NCBI GenBank assembly: GCA_038522735.1
Contig: JBCBJX010000013.1
Coordinates: 1 to 50,768 of the forward strand
Source of the DNA: JBCBJX01 sp038522735
GTDB taxonomy: Bacteria > Pseudomonadota > Alphaproteobacteria > Caulobacterales > Parvularculaceae
Direction of reading: 5' to 3'
Length of the DNA stretch: 50,768 nucleotides
Positions 40,591-47,815 of this stretch are shown here, piece by piece (position 1 is the stretch's first letter; every line of letters begins with the position of its first letter). The position numbers and the translations under genes are program-made. The notes beneath the pieces are model-generated. The model made no database searches. It saw nothing but the letters and a program-made list of their open reading frames with translations, and was not told the DNA's origin.

Positions 40591-41267
40591 GCGCGCCGCC
40601 GCGCGACGGAGAGACCGATGAAGGCGAGACCGAGGAGGCCGATCAGGCCGGGCTCGCTGATCGCCGCAGCTTTGTCGGCGGTCGCTTCGATAACGTAACC
40701 CGTGCCGCCGCCATGATCCTCAAGGAGGATCTGCAGGTAGTGCGTGCCGGCGCTGAGGTTCGTCGGCGTCGTCGAGTATTCGAAGGCGAACGCGCCTCCG
40801 GGGGCCATCGCACCAAGCAGATACACACCGTCAAGCCAGACATAGACGCCGTTATCGACGCCGATGTTGACGATGAAATTGTCGAGACCGGTGGGGCCGG
40901 CGTCGAATTCATAAACGATCGCCGTCTCGGTGTTCACCGCCCAGGACGACGGGATCGCCACCGGGCCGGCGGACCAGCCGCCGCCGGTCGGCGCGGCGTT
41001 GCTGAGGAAGGTGTCGAACTCGGTGTCGAAGGAGAGGTCCGGCTCGGTCGCGACCGGCGGCGTCAGTGGGTCGCCGCCGGCGCTGTTCGCGATCGGAAAG
41101 AGGCTGTTGAGCGTCGCCGCGTCCGTCTGTCCGTTGAAGGACGGGTTCGCCCCGAGGTCGCCGATCGCGTCGTTGTAGTAGCCGGGCGTCGCGCCGTCGA
41201 TGATGACGTCGGCGAGGGCGGCGGTGGGCGCGAAAGCGAGGAGGGCGGAAAGCACGAGGCGGCGCAT
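40587..41267 (-). CDS. PEP-CTERM-like sorted exoprotein
   Basis: A 226-residue secreted protein with signal peptide MRRLVLSALLAFAPTAALA and a C-terminal SEPGLIGLLGLAFIGLSVARRRA tail: a Pro-bearing motif, hydrophobic helix and Arg cluster, as used by the exosortase pathway. The motif reads SEPG rather than the usual VPEP, a variant. The centre has jellyroll-like text (VNIGVDNGVYVWLDGVYLLG, FAFEYSTTPTNLSAGTHYLQILLEDHGG). It may be an extracellular matrix or adhesion protein. It overlaps the DksA-like gene by 4 bp at its 3' end. No exosortase gene is in the window. Confidence 0.8.
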   Translation of the reverse strand: MRRLVLSALLAFAPTAALADVIIDGATPGYYNDAIGDLGANPSFNGQTDAATLNSLFPIANSAGGDPLTPPVATEPDLSFDTEFDTFLSNAAPTGGGWSAGPVAIPSSWAVNTETAIVYEFDAGPTGLDNFIVNIGVDNGVYVWLDGVYLLGAMAPGGAFAFEYSTTPTNLSAGTHYLQILLEDHGGGTGYVIEATADKAAAISEPGLIGLLGLAFIGLSVARRRA

Positions 41268-41379
41268 GGACGAGGTCCTTCGAAAAGCTTCGTGGTTAAC
41301 GATGCAAAGCCTGCGCCATTAGTCGGTTCAATGATTTTCCAGTTCTCGCCGCTCAGGCGGCGGAGGCTCGCAGCCGGGA

Positions 41380-41418
41380 CCGTAAAGAAAGCCGACGGCG
41401 CGTCGGTCCGCTTTACGG
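41380..41418 (-). repeat. Hairpin overlapping the stop codon of the chorismate-mutase-family gene
   Basis: The outer stem CCGTAAAG (41380-41387) pairs with CTTTACGG (41411-41418), and the inner stem CCGACG (41392-41397) with CGTCGG (41401-41406) around GCG, separated by a 4x4 internal loop. It covers the TAA stop at 41413-41415 and the downstream bases on the minus strand. There is no T-run, so it is not a classical terminator; it may protect the 3' end of the mRNA. Confidence 0.55.
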
Positions 41419-41718
41419 CGCCTTTCGTTCGCCGAGCTTTTCCTCTTCATACTGGATGCCCCAGCCGATGAGTTGCCGCCACAAGGCTTCTGCAAGCGCT
41501 GGAGGCAAGCCCTGCCCTTCGGCGCGGGCCCTGACCCGCTCGATCACCTGCCGGATGCGCCAGGGGACGGTGGCTTCGGACGGGTTGGATTTCAGCTGCC
41601 AGGCGCGATCGACATAGGTCCAACGCTCGGCGATGAGATCGACGATGGCGTTGTCCAGGCGGTCGATCTCGACCCGCACGTCGTCCATCGAGGCGCAGTC
41701 AGGGGCGGCTTTCGGCAT
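41413..41718 (-). CDS. Chorismate-mutase-family (AroQ fold) protein, second paralogue
   Basis: A 101-residue helical protein: MPKAAPDCASMDDVRVEIDRLDNAIVDLIAERWTYVDRAWQLK, then VPWRIRQVIERVRARAEGQGL and LAEALWRQLIGWGIQYEEEK. It aligns by eye along its whole length with 22418-22789, sharing the (V/M)-R-x-E-I-D-R-(I/L)-D start, LIAER, the VPWRI motif and the W-R-x-L-I end. It is a small stand-alone AroQ-type chorismate mutase or isochorismate-lyase-like protein. It seems to be a single-gene unit. Whether either paralogue is the house enzyme for Phe/Tyr synthesis cannot be told from the sequence. Confidence 0.78.
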   Translation of the reverse strand: MPKAAPDCASMDDVRVEIDRLDNAIVDLIAERWTYVDRAWQLKSNPSEATVPWRIRQVIERVRARAEGQGLPPALAEALWRQLIGWGIQYEEEKLGERKAP

Positions 41719-41811
41719 CGGCGGGTCTCCTCGCGAAGCGGTCGGATGAATTTAGAGGCCTAGCGGCCGCGCTGAGATCAAACAACTCAGAACAGAAGCT
41801 CGATTGACAGA

Positions 41812-43704
41812 TTATGCCGGTTCAACACGTTGCGCAGCCGCCGCCTGCTCGTACGCTTCGGAGACCTCAAGCCAGCGCATTTCCGCGGCGTCCAGAGCCT
41901 CCTCAAGGTCGGCGCGGAGCTTCGACAACTTGACGCCGCGATCAACGTCAGTCTCAAAAAGCCCTGGCTTTGCAAGCAGTTGATCCACTTTTTGCAGATC
42001 ACGCTTGAGCGCCTCAATCCGCGTCTCGGCGTCGGTCATTTTCTGTCTCAGGGGCGCGAGCGCCTCGCGCTTCTGAGCCGCCGTCCGCCGCGGCGCCGCC
42101 GGCGCGGCGGCCTTGGGCTTGCGGTCGGCGTCGCCGCGGGACGCTGCGAGGATAAGCTCGCGATAGTCGCCGAGATCGCCCTCATAGGGGCCGACGGCGC
42201 CGCCGTTCACGAGCCAGAGCCGGTCGGCGCAGGCCTCGGCGAGGTAGGCGTCGTGGGTGATGAGGAGCACCGCGCCTTCGTATTCCGCGATGGCGCGCAC
42301 CAGCGCTTCACGGCTTTCGATGTCTAGATGGTTCGTCGGCTCGTCGAGAATGAGAAGGTGGGCGCCGTCGAAGGTCGAAAGGCCGAGAAGAAGCCGCGCC
42401 CGCTCGCCGCCGGAGAGCTTGCCGACTTTCGTGTCCGCCTTTTCGGGTCCGAAACCGAGCTGCGCCGTCTTCGAGCGAACCTGCGCCTCCGTTCCGTCGG
42501 GCATGAGCGCGCGGACGTGATCGTAAGGCGTTTCGTTAAGCTTGAGCTCGTCGACCTGATGCTGGGAGAAATAGGCGACTTTCAGCTTCTTATGATTGAG
42601 GACCTGTCCGGCTTGCGGGGCGAGGCGGCCGGAAATCGCTTTCACAAGCGTGGACTTGCCCTGACCGTTCGGGCCGAGGATCGCGATGCGGTCGTCCGGA
42701 TCGACGCGCAGGGTCACGTCCTTCAGGACCGGGGCCGCGTCGCCATAACCGAGATCCGCCTCGACGAGCCGCACGATGGGCGGCGCCATCGGAGGCGTCG
42801 GGGCGGGGAAGCGAAACGGGGTCGCCCGCTCTTCGAGCGGAACGGCGATCTCCGACATCTTCTCAAGCATTTTCACCCGGCTCTGGGCCTGGCGTGCTTT
42901 TGAGGCTTTGGCTTTGAAACGATCGACAAACGCCTGAAGGCGCTTCTTTTCCGCTTCCTGCTTCTGACGGCGCTGGACGAGGAGCGCCGCCTGTTCGGCC
43001 CGCCGCCGGGCGAAGTCGTCATAGCCTCCCGGCTCGATCGAGAGCTTGCCCTGTTCGAGGGCCAGGATGTGGGTGGTCGCACGGTTGAGGAGCCCGCGAT
43101 CGTGGCTGACGATGAGCGCCGTGTGAGGATAGCGGCGAACGTAGTTTTCCAGCCAGACCGCCCCTTCGAGATCAAGATAGTTGGTCGGCTCGTCGAGGAG
43201 GAGGAGGTCCGGCGCTGCGAAAAGGACGCCCGCGAGCGCCACCCGCATCCGCCAGCCGCCGGAGAACTCCGCGCACGCCCGCGACTGATCGGCGTGGGAG
43301 AAGCCGAGCCCCGAGAGGATCGCCGCCGCCCGCGCCTCCGCCGAGTGCGCTTCGATATCGGCAAGCCGGGTCTGGATTTCCGCGATGCGATGGGGGTCGG
43401 TCTCTGTCTCCGCCGCCGCGAGCAGCGCCTCGCGCTCGACATCGGCCTTCAGCACCACCGCCATCAGGCTCTCATCGGAGGCCGGCGCCTCCTGCGCCAC
43501 GTGCCCGATGCGCCGGCCCTCGCGCACGGTGACGGAGCCGCCGTCCGGCTGGCGCTCGTCGAGAATGATGCTGAGAAGCGTCGATTTCCCTGCGCCGTTC
43601 CGCCCGACGAAGCCGACCTTCCAGCCGTCGGCGACGGCGGCGGTCGCCTCGTCGAAGAGCGTCCGCCCTTCGATGCGGTAGGTGAGGTCGTTGATGTGCA
43701 GCAT
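41812..43704 (-). CDS. ABC-F family ATPase (Uup/EttA-like)
   Basis: A 630-residue soluble protein with two ABC domains and no membrane segment. Domain 1 has Walker A GRNGAGKSTLLSI and signature FSGGWRMRVALAGVL, domain 2 has GPNGQGKSTLVKA and LSGGERARLLLGLS, each with a LDEPTN Walker B. A linker rich in charged residues (about 240-290) matches the P-site tRNA-interaction region, and a basic coiled coil closes the protein. ABC-F proteins act on the ribosome. The C-terminal coiled coil favours Uup over EttA, but the subtype is not certain. Confidence 0.9.
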   Translation of the reverse strand: MLHINDLTYRIEGRTLFDEATAAVADGWKVGFVGRNGAGKSTLLSIILDERQPDGGSVTVREGRRIGHVAQEAPASDESLMAVVLKADVEREALLAAAETETDPHRIAEIQTRLADIEAHSAEARAAAILSGLGFSHADQSRACAEFSGGWRMRVALAGVLFAAPDLLLLDEPTNYLDLEGAVWLENYVRRYPHTALIVSHDRGLLNRATTHILALEQGKLSIEPGGYDDFARRRAEQAALLVQRRQKQEAEKKRLQAFVDRFKAKASKARQAQSRVKMLEKMSEIAVPLEERATPFRFPAPTPPMAPPIVRLVEADLGYGDAAPVLKDVTLRVDPDDRIAILGPNGQGKSTLVKAISGRLAPQAGQVLNHKKLKVAYFSQHQVDELKLNETPYDHVRALMPDGTEAQVRSKTAQLGFGPEKADTKVGKLSGGERARLLLGLSTFDGAHLLILDEPTNHLDIESREALVRAIAEYEGAVLLITHDAYLAEACADRLWLVNGGAVGPYEGDLGDYRELILAASRGDADRKPKAAAPAAPRRTAAQKREALAPLRQKMTDAETRIEALKRDLQKVDQLLAKPGLFETDVDRGVKLSKLRADLEEALDAAEMRWLEVSEAYEQAAAAQRVEPA

Positions 43705-43757
43705 GGCCGCGAGGGCCTATCATCGATCGCGCCGGCTGCGGAAGCGGAGGAGATACG

Positions 43758-44150
43758 ATGTCCGACGAAGCCAAACCGGCGGCGCGCACCATGGACGACG
43801 CCTACGCCCATCTCGGGGCGGACGGCGCGGTTTCGGTCGTGCCGCTGACGGAGGGTTTCTGGTCGCGCGGCGTCATGGAGCTGCCGCCCGGCCGGCTGGT
43901 CAGCCGGTTCCGGAACGACGCCGACTGGACGTCCTGGGAGCGCCATCCCGCGGGCGAGGAATGGGTTTACCAGATCGCCGGCGCGACGACCCTGATCCTC
44001 GACGCGGCGCAGGGCGAAGAGCGGATCCGTCTTGAAGCCGGCTCGTTCGTGATCGTGCCCCGCGGCGTCTGGCATACGGCCGACCTCATCGAGCCGGGCG
44101 AGATGCTGTTCATCACCGCCGGCGAAGGGACCGGGCACCGGGCCCGCTAA
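43758..44150 (+). CDS. Cupin-domain protein
   Basis: A 130-residue protein whose second half is a single cupin barrel: RHPAGEEWVYQIAGATTLIL for motif 1 (H and E), and GSFVIVPRGVWHTADLIEPGEMLFIT for motif 2 (WHT). The metal-binding residues are partly kept, so it may bind a metal or a small sugar-like ligand. No enzymatic activity can be named. GGAGGAGATACG precedes the ATG. It converges with the DUF4870-like gene 4 bp away. Confidence 0.83.
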   Translation: MSDEAKPAARTMDDAYAHLGADGAVSVVPLTEGFWSRGVMELPPGRLVSRFRNDADWTSWERHPAGEEWVYQIAGATTLILDAAQGEERIRLEAGSFVIVPRGVWHTADLIEPGEMLFITAGEGTGHRAR

Positions 44151-44154
44151 AGCG

Positions 44155-44529
44155 TCAGGCGAAGGCCCAGCTCCCAGGCGTCGGATAGGCTTCGCCGCGG
44201 GCGAGGGCCTGCATCCCGCGGACATTGCGGACGATCCACCAGATGAAGACGACCAGCCAGACGACAAATCCGATGAGGACCGGCGTCAGGATGATCGCGA
44301 TGATCGAGTAGGCGAGGCCTTTCCAGAAGAGCCCGATCTGGTTGAGATAGTGGCTCCTCAGCCAGGGCGCCGCCTCGTCGCGCTGCAGATAGGCGATGAT
44401 CACCGCGACCGCGTACATCGGCCACAGAACGATCCCGACGATGTTGAGGATGTAGACGAGGTTTGCGGTCCCCGGCGAGCCGCGCTCCTCCGTCGATCCG
44501 TAGAGCGATCCGATTCCTGTCTCGCTCAC
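44155..44529 (-). CDS. DUF4870-like small membrane protein
   Basis: A 124-residue protein with three or four hydrophobic segments: VYILNIVGIVLWPMYAVAVIIAYL, then a loop with WLRSHYLNQIGLFW, then IAIILTPVLIGFVVWLVVFIWWIV. The RSHYLNQIGLFWKG stretch and the RNVRGMQALARGEAY end fit the DUF4870 (Tic20-like) group. No function is known. It lies convergent with the cupin gene and divergent from ndk. Confidence 0.78.
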   Translation of the reverse strand: MSETGIGSLYGSTEERGSPGTANLVYILNIVGIVLWPMYAVAVIIAYLQRDEAAPWLRSHYLNQIGLFWKGLAYSIIAIILTPVLIGFVVWLVVFIWWIVRNVRGMQALARGEAYPTPGSWAFA

Positions 44530-44630
44530 GGCCCCGTCTCCGTCATGGCCCCGTACCCCTTATGGCGAAATTCCGTCGCTATCCGATTTTCGTTTACCAT
44601 AAGCCGCAGCGCCCCGCACGACGGGCGGCG

Positions 44631-44658
44631 TTGTGGGTTTCCCCGGCCGTTGCTATAG
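44631..44658 (+). promoter_or_regulatory. Candidate ndk promoter
   Basis: TTGTGG (44631-44636) and CTATAG (44653-44658) with a 16-bp spacer match a housekeeping sigma70-type promoter. It lies about 65 bp before the ndk ATG, leaving a short untranslated leader and GAAAGGACC as ribosome binding site. Confidence 0.5.
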
Positions 44659-44723
44659 CCCCGCCGAAATCGGCGCGCTCCCGGGCGCCGCATCCAAACT
44701 CCGTCTTCTGAAAGGACCCCGCC

Positions 44724-45146
44724 ATGGCCGTGCAGCGCACGTTCTCCATCATCAAACCCGACGCGACGAAGCGGAACCTCACCGGCGCGGTGAACGCCAT
44801 GCTGGAAGAGGGAGGCCTTCGCATCATCGGCCAGAAGCGGGTGCAGCTGTCGAAAGAGCAGGCGGGCGACTTCTACGCCGTCCACAAAGAGCGCCCGTTC
44901 TACAACGACCTCGTCGCGTTCATGACCTCCGGCCCCGTCGTCGTCCAGGTGCTCGAAGGCGAAGACGCCGTCGCCCGCAACCGCGAGATCATGGGCGCGA
45001 CCAATCCGGCCGACGCCGCCGAGGGCACCATCCGCAAGACGTTCGCGGAATCGATCGAGGCGAACTCCGTTCACGGATCGGATTCGGAAGAAAACGCGAT
45101 GAAGGAGATCGCCTTCTTCTTCACCGAGGCCGAGATCGTCGGCTGA
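44724..45146 (+). CDS. ndk: Nucleoside-diphosphate kinase
   Basis: A 140-residue Ndk that balances nucleoside triphosphates through a phosphohistidine. H117 in IEANSVHGSDSEENA is the catalytic histidine. FSIIKPDATKRNL at the start and the HKERPFYNDLVAFMTSGPVVVQVLEG stretch are also diagnostic. The length is standard. The next gene starts 6 bp after the stop. Confidence 0.97.
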   Translation: MAVQRTFSIIKPDATKRNLTGAVNAMLEEGGLRIIGQKRVQLSKEQAGDFYAVHKERPFYNDLVAFMTSGPVVVQVLEGEDAVARNREIMGATNPADAAEGTIRKTFAESIEANSVHGSDSEENAMKEIAFFFTEAEIVG

Positions 45147-45152
45147 CGCGCC

Positions 45153-45566
45153 ATGGGGTGGGCCGAGCTCGCCCTGTCGGCTCTGGCGGTGACGCTGCTC
45201 GGCGTCCTCTCCGCGGCGCTCGGCCAGTGGCGGAGCGCCGGGGCGGGTGTTGAAACCGCAAGTGAACGCCTCGCCCTCGACGAGCCGGACTTTGAAGCCC
45301 GCGACTGGCTCGTCTCAGAAGACGGCCGCGCGGCGCTCTCCTCCGACGGGGCCGGCGGTTTCGCGCTCGTTTTCGCCCTCGGCGACCGGCTCGGATCGCG
45401 CCGCTGGCGGGCCGGGGAGCGGGCCGCCGCCGCCGAGGGGACGGAACTTCGGATCGCGTTCCGAGAACCCGGCCTCGGCGCCGCGACGCTTCAGGCGACG
45501 GACGCCGCGGAGGCGGCGCGCTGGTCTCGCCTTCTCGCAGGCGACGCGGATAAACTGGCGCGGTGA
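45153..45566 (+). CDS. Hypothetical membrane-anchored protein
   Basis: A 137-residue protein with one N-terminal membrane helix (MGWAELALSALAVTLLGVLSAALGQ, no clear cleavage site) and a beta-rich globular part (WLVSEDGRAALSSDGAGGFALVFALGDRL ... TELRIAFREPGLGAATLQA). The charge pattern suggests the domain faces the cytosol or periplasm; topology is not clear. No family is recognised. It starts 6 bp after ndk and overlaps the desaturase-type gene as GTGA, so it may be a partner of that protein. Confidence 0.6.
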   Translation: MGWAELALSALAVTLLGVLSAALGQWRSAGAGVETASERLALDEPDFEARDWLVSEDGRAALSSDGAGGFALVFALGDRLGSRRWRAGERAAAAEGTELRIAFREPGLGAATLQATDAAEAARWSRLLAGDADKLAR

Positions 45567-46504
45567 TCGACTACGAGACCCTGCCGCCGGTCGTCCTTTA
45601 CGCGATCCCTGGCTTCATCCTCCTCATCATCGCGGAGATGGCGGCGGTGCGCTTCGGCGCGCCGGGGCGCTATGAGACGCGGGACGCGATGGCGAGCCTG
45701 TTCGTCGGGACGGGCAGCAGGCTCGCCGGGATCCTCGGCCTCGGCGCGATCGGCTACGGCGTCTGGACGTTTTTCTACGAGCACAGACTGTTCGACCTGC
45801 CGGCGACCTGGTGGACGGCGGCCATCGCCTTCATCGGCTATGATTTCTTCTATTACTGGGCGCACCGGATCTATCATGAGCGGCGCTGGTTCTGGGCGGA
45901 CCATGTCATCCACCATTCCTCCCAGCACTATAATCTGACGACCGCGCTCCGGCAGGGCTGGACGGGGAACGTCTCCGGCACGTTCGTCTTCTACACGCCC
46001 CTGGCGCTCCTCGGCTTTCACCCGCTGCTCCTCGCCTTCGTCGGCGGGCTGAACCTCATCTACCAGTTCTGGATCCATACGGAGATCATCGACCGGATGG
46101 GCCCCTTCGAATGGGTCTTCAACACGCCGAGCCACCACCGGGTCCATCATGCGACAAACCCGGAATATATCGACGCCAACTACGCCGGAACGCTCATCAT
46201 CTGGGACAGGATGTTCGGCACCTTCGTTCCCGAGCGGCGCGAGGAGACGCCGGTCTACGGCATCGTGAAGAACCTGCGCAGCTTCAACCCGCTGGTCATC
46301 GCGTTCCACGAATACCGCTCGATCCTGCGCGACCTTCTCTCAGCGCGCAGCCTGAAGGACGCATGGGGCTTTCTCTGGGGCCCGCCCGGCTGGAGCCCCG
46401 ACGGCTCGCGCATGACGTCGACGGCGCTGAAGGAGCGCTGGCGGCGCGTGCATGGCGGAGAGGCGGACGAGGCCGGCGAGGCGGCTCTGCAGCCTGCGGA
46501 GTAA
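45563..46504 (+). CDS. Sterol-desaturase / fatty-acid-hydroxylase family membrane protein
   Basis: A 313-residue integral membrane di-iron protein starting at GTG 45563. The eight-histidine box pattern is visible: HRIYH and HVIHH in WAHRIYHERRWFWADHVIHHSSQHYN, and the third box HHRVHHATN. Family members hydroxylate or desaturate lipids (sterols, carotenoids, ceramides, fatty acids) using O2. The substrate cannot be told here. Four or five hydrophobic segments surround the His boxes. It overlaps the upstream small membrane gene. Confidence 0.88.
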   Translation: MIDYETLPPVVLYAIPGFILLIIAEMAAVRFGAPGRYETRDAMASLFVGTGSRLAGILGLGAIGYGVWTFFYEHRLFDLPATWWTAAIAFIGYDFFYYWAHRIYHERRWFWADHVIHHSSQHYNLTTALRQGWTGNVSGTFVFYTPLALLGFHPLLLAFVGGLNLIYQFWIHTEIIDRMGPFEWVFNTPSHHRVHHATNPEYIDANYAGTLIIWDRMFGTFVPERREETPVYGIVKNLRSFNPLVIAFHEYRSILRDLLSARSLKDAWGFLWGPPGWSPDGSRMTSTALKERWRRVHGGEADEAGEAALQPAE

Positions 46505-46520
46505 CCGGTTCTCGCGGCCG

Positions 46521-46613
46521 CCCTTCGCGACGCGGCATCGCCGCTCCTCAGGACGAAGGCGAGCGCAGTCGTCGTCCGGAGGAGCGGCCCGCAGGGGCGC
46601 GTCACGAAGGACG
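46521..46613. repeat. Cloverleaf palindromic element, family A copy 3
   Basis: Outer arms CCTTCGCGACGCG (46522-46534) and CGCGTCACGAAGG (46598-46610) have one mismatch. Inner arms (46543-46556 with 46571-46584) also have one mismatch. The plan is the same as 1480-1591 and 30234-30324. Its right arm extends into the rlmB coding region, so the TGA stop and last codons of rlmB lie within the element. It lies between convergent genes. Confidence 0.83.
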
Positions 46614-47450
46614 GCGGCGGCTCGCCTCATAGAGCGCGATCGCCGCCGCCACCGAGACGTTGAGGCTCTCCATCACGCCGGGCATGGGGATGCGGGCGAG
46701 GGCGTCGCAGCGCTCGCGGACGAGGCGGCGCAGCCCCGGACCCTCCGCCCCGAGAGCGATCGCGACCGGTCCGTCGAGGGTCTCGCCGATCGCCGCTTCG
46801 GTTTCGCCGGCGAGACCGACGGCCCGGTAGCCCATCGCCTGCAGTTCTTCGACGGCGCGCGCGATGTTCACGGCGCGGACGACCGGGACCGTCTCCACGG
46901 CGCCGGCGGCGGCCTTGGCGAGGGCGCCGTCGAGGGGCGGCGTCGAGCGGTCGTGGACGACGACGCAGCGCGCGGCGAACGCCGCGGCGGACCGGAGGAT
47001 CGCGCCGATGTTCCTGGGGTCGGTGATCTGGTCGAGGACGAGGACGGGGCGGCCCGCCTCCGCCGGCGCCGCGGCGGCCTCAAGGTCGAGGCGCGCCAGC
47101 GGCTCGGCGAGGACCGCGACGCCCTGGTGGACCGCGCCCGCGCCGCAGAGGCCGTCGAGATCGGCCGGCGCTGCGATCCGCGCGTCGAACCGCACGCCCG
47201 CCTCATCCGCGAGCCGCGAACCGGCGGCCCGGGTCGCGAGCACCTCGCGGACGGCGCGGCCCGGGTTCGCCAGAACCGCCGCGGCGGCGTGGAGGCCGTA
47301 GATCACCTCAAGTCCGTCCGGCCGCTGCAGACCCTCGCCCGCCGCCGCGCGCTCGCCGCGCCGAGCCTCGCGGCCGTCCGATCGTCCGCGCGCGGCGGGC
47401 GGTTTCGGCGTGCGGGAGGGGCGTCGGGGAGGCTTGGAAGCGCGGCTCAT
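46602..47450 (-). CDS. rlmB: 23S rRNA (guanosine-2'-O)-methyltransferase RlmB
   Basis: A 282-residue SPOUT enzyme that methylates G2251 of 23S rRNA. After a disordered, Arg/Pro-rich N-terminus of about 45 residues comes the substrate-binding domain (EVIYGLHAAAAVLAN). The SPOUT motifs follow: DQITDPRNIGAILRSA (motif 1), IALGAEGPGLRR (motif 2) and MPGVMESLNVSVAAAIALYE (motif 3). The extreme C-terminus RRRPS and the TGA stop are encoded by a family A repeat arm. tRNA-Tyr lies 110 bp upstream on the other strand. Confidence 0.93.
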   Translation of the reverse strand: MSRASKPPRRPSRTPKPPAARGRSDGREARRGERAAAGEGLQRPDGLEVIYGLHAAAAVLANPGRAVREVLATRAAGSRLADEAGVRFDARIAAPADLDGLCGAGAVHQGVAVLAEPLARLDLEAAAAPAEAGRPVLVLDQITDPRNIGAILRSAAAFAARCVVVHDRSTPPLDGALAKAAAGAVETVPVVRAVNIARAVEELQAMGYRAVGLAGETEAAIGETLDGPVAIALGAEGPGLRRLVRERCDALARIPMPGVMESLNVSVAAAIALYEASRRRPS

Positions 47451-47560
47451 GGAGGTCGGTAAAGCCCTGAAACGTCAGGCGGCGCGGGCGGTTGCGCCGC
47501 GATAGGGCCTTGCGTATACAGCGCGCTCTCCCGGGGCCCAAGAGGCCCCGCGCCCGGTTC

Positions 47561-47646
47561 GGAGGGGTGGGAGAGTGGTTAAATCCAGCAGACTGTAAAT
47601 CTGCCCGCTTCGGCGTACGTTGGTTCGAATCCAACCCCCTCCACCA
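47561..47646 (+). tRNA. tRNA-Tyr (anticodon GTA)
   Basis: GGAGGGG (47561-47567) pairs with CCCCTCC (47636-47642), followed by A73 and an encoded CCA (47644-47646). The anticodon loop gives GTA at 47595-47597. A long variable arm (CCCGCTTCGGCGTACG) and a T-arm GTTGGTTCGAATCCAAC are present, as expected for tRNA-Tyr. The 3' half is the probable attachment core of the recombinase encoded just downstream. Confidence 0.96.
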
Positions 47647-47815
47647 TTCACCAAGCCCAAGAAAACACTTACATTTTTCGCATTCGCGGGAAACCGGCTT
47701 TTATCCATTTTCCGCCAAAATCGCCCCAAAAAGGGTGGCACGGGTATGGCACAGATTGGCACGGCTGATCGTCCGCTTCCGCGCCTCTCACAGGGCTCGA
47801 ATGCGGGAGTGCGGC

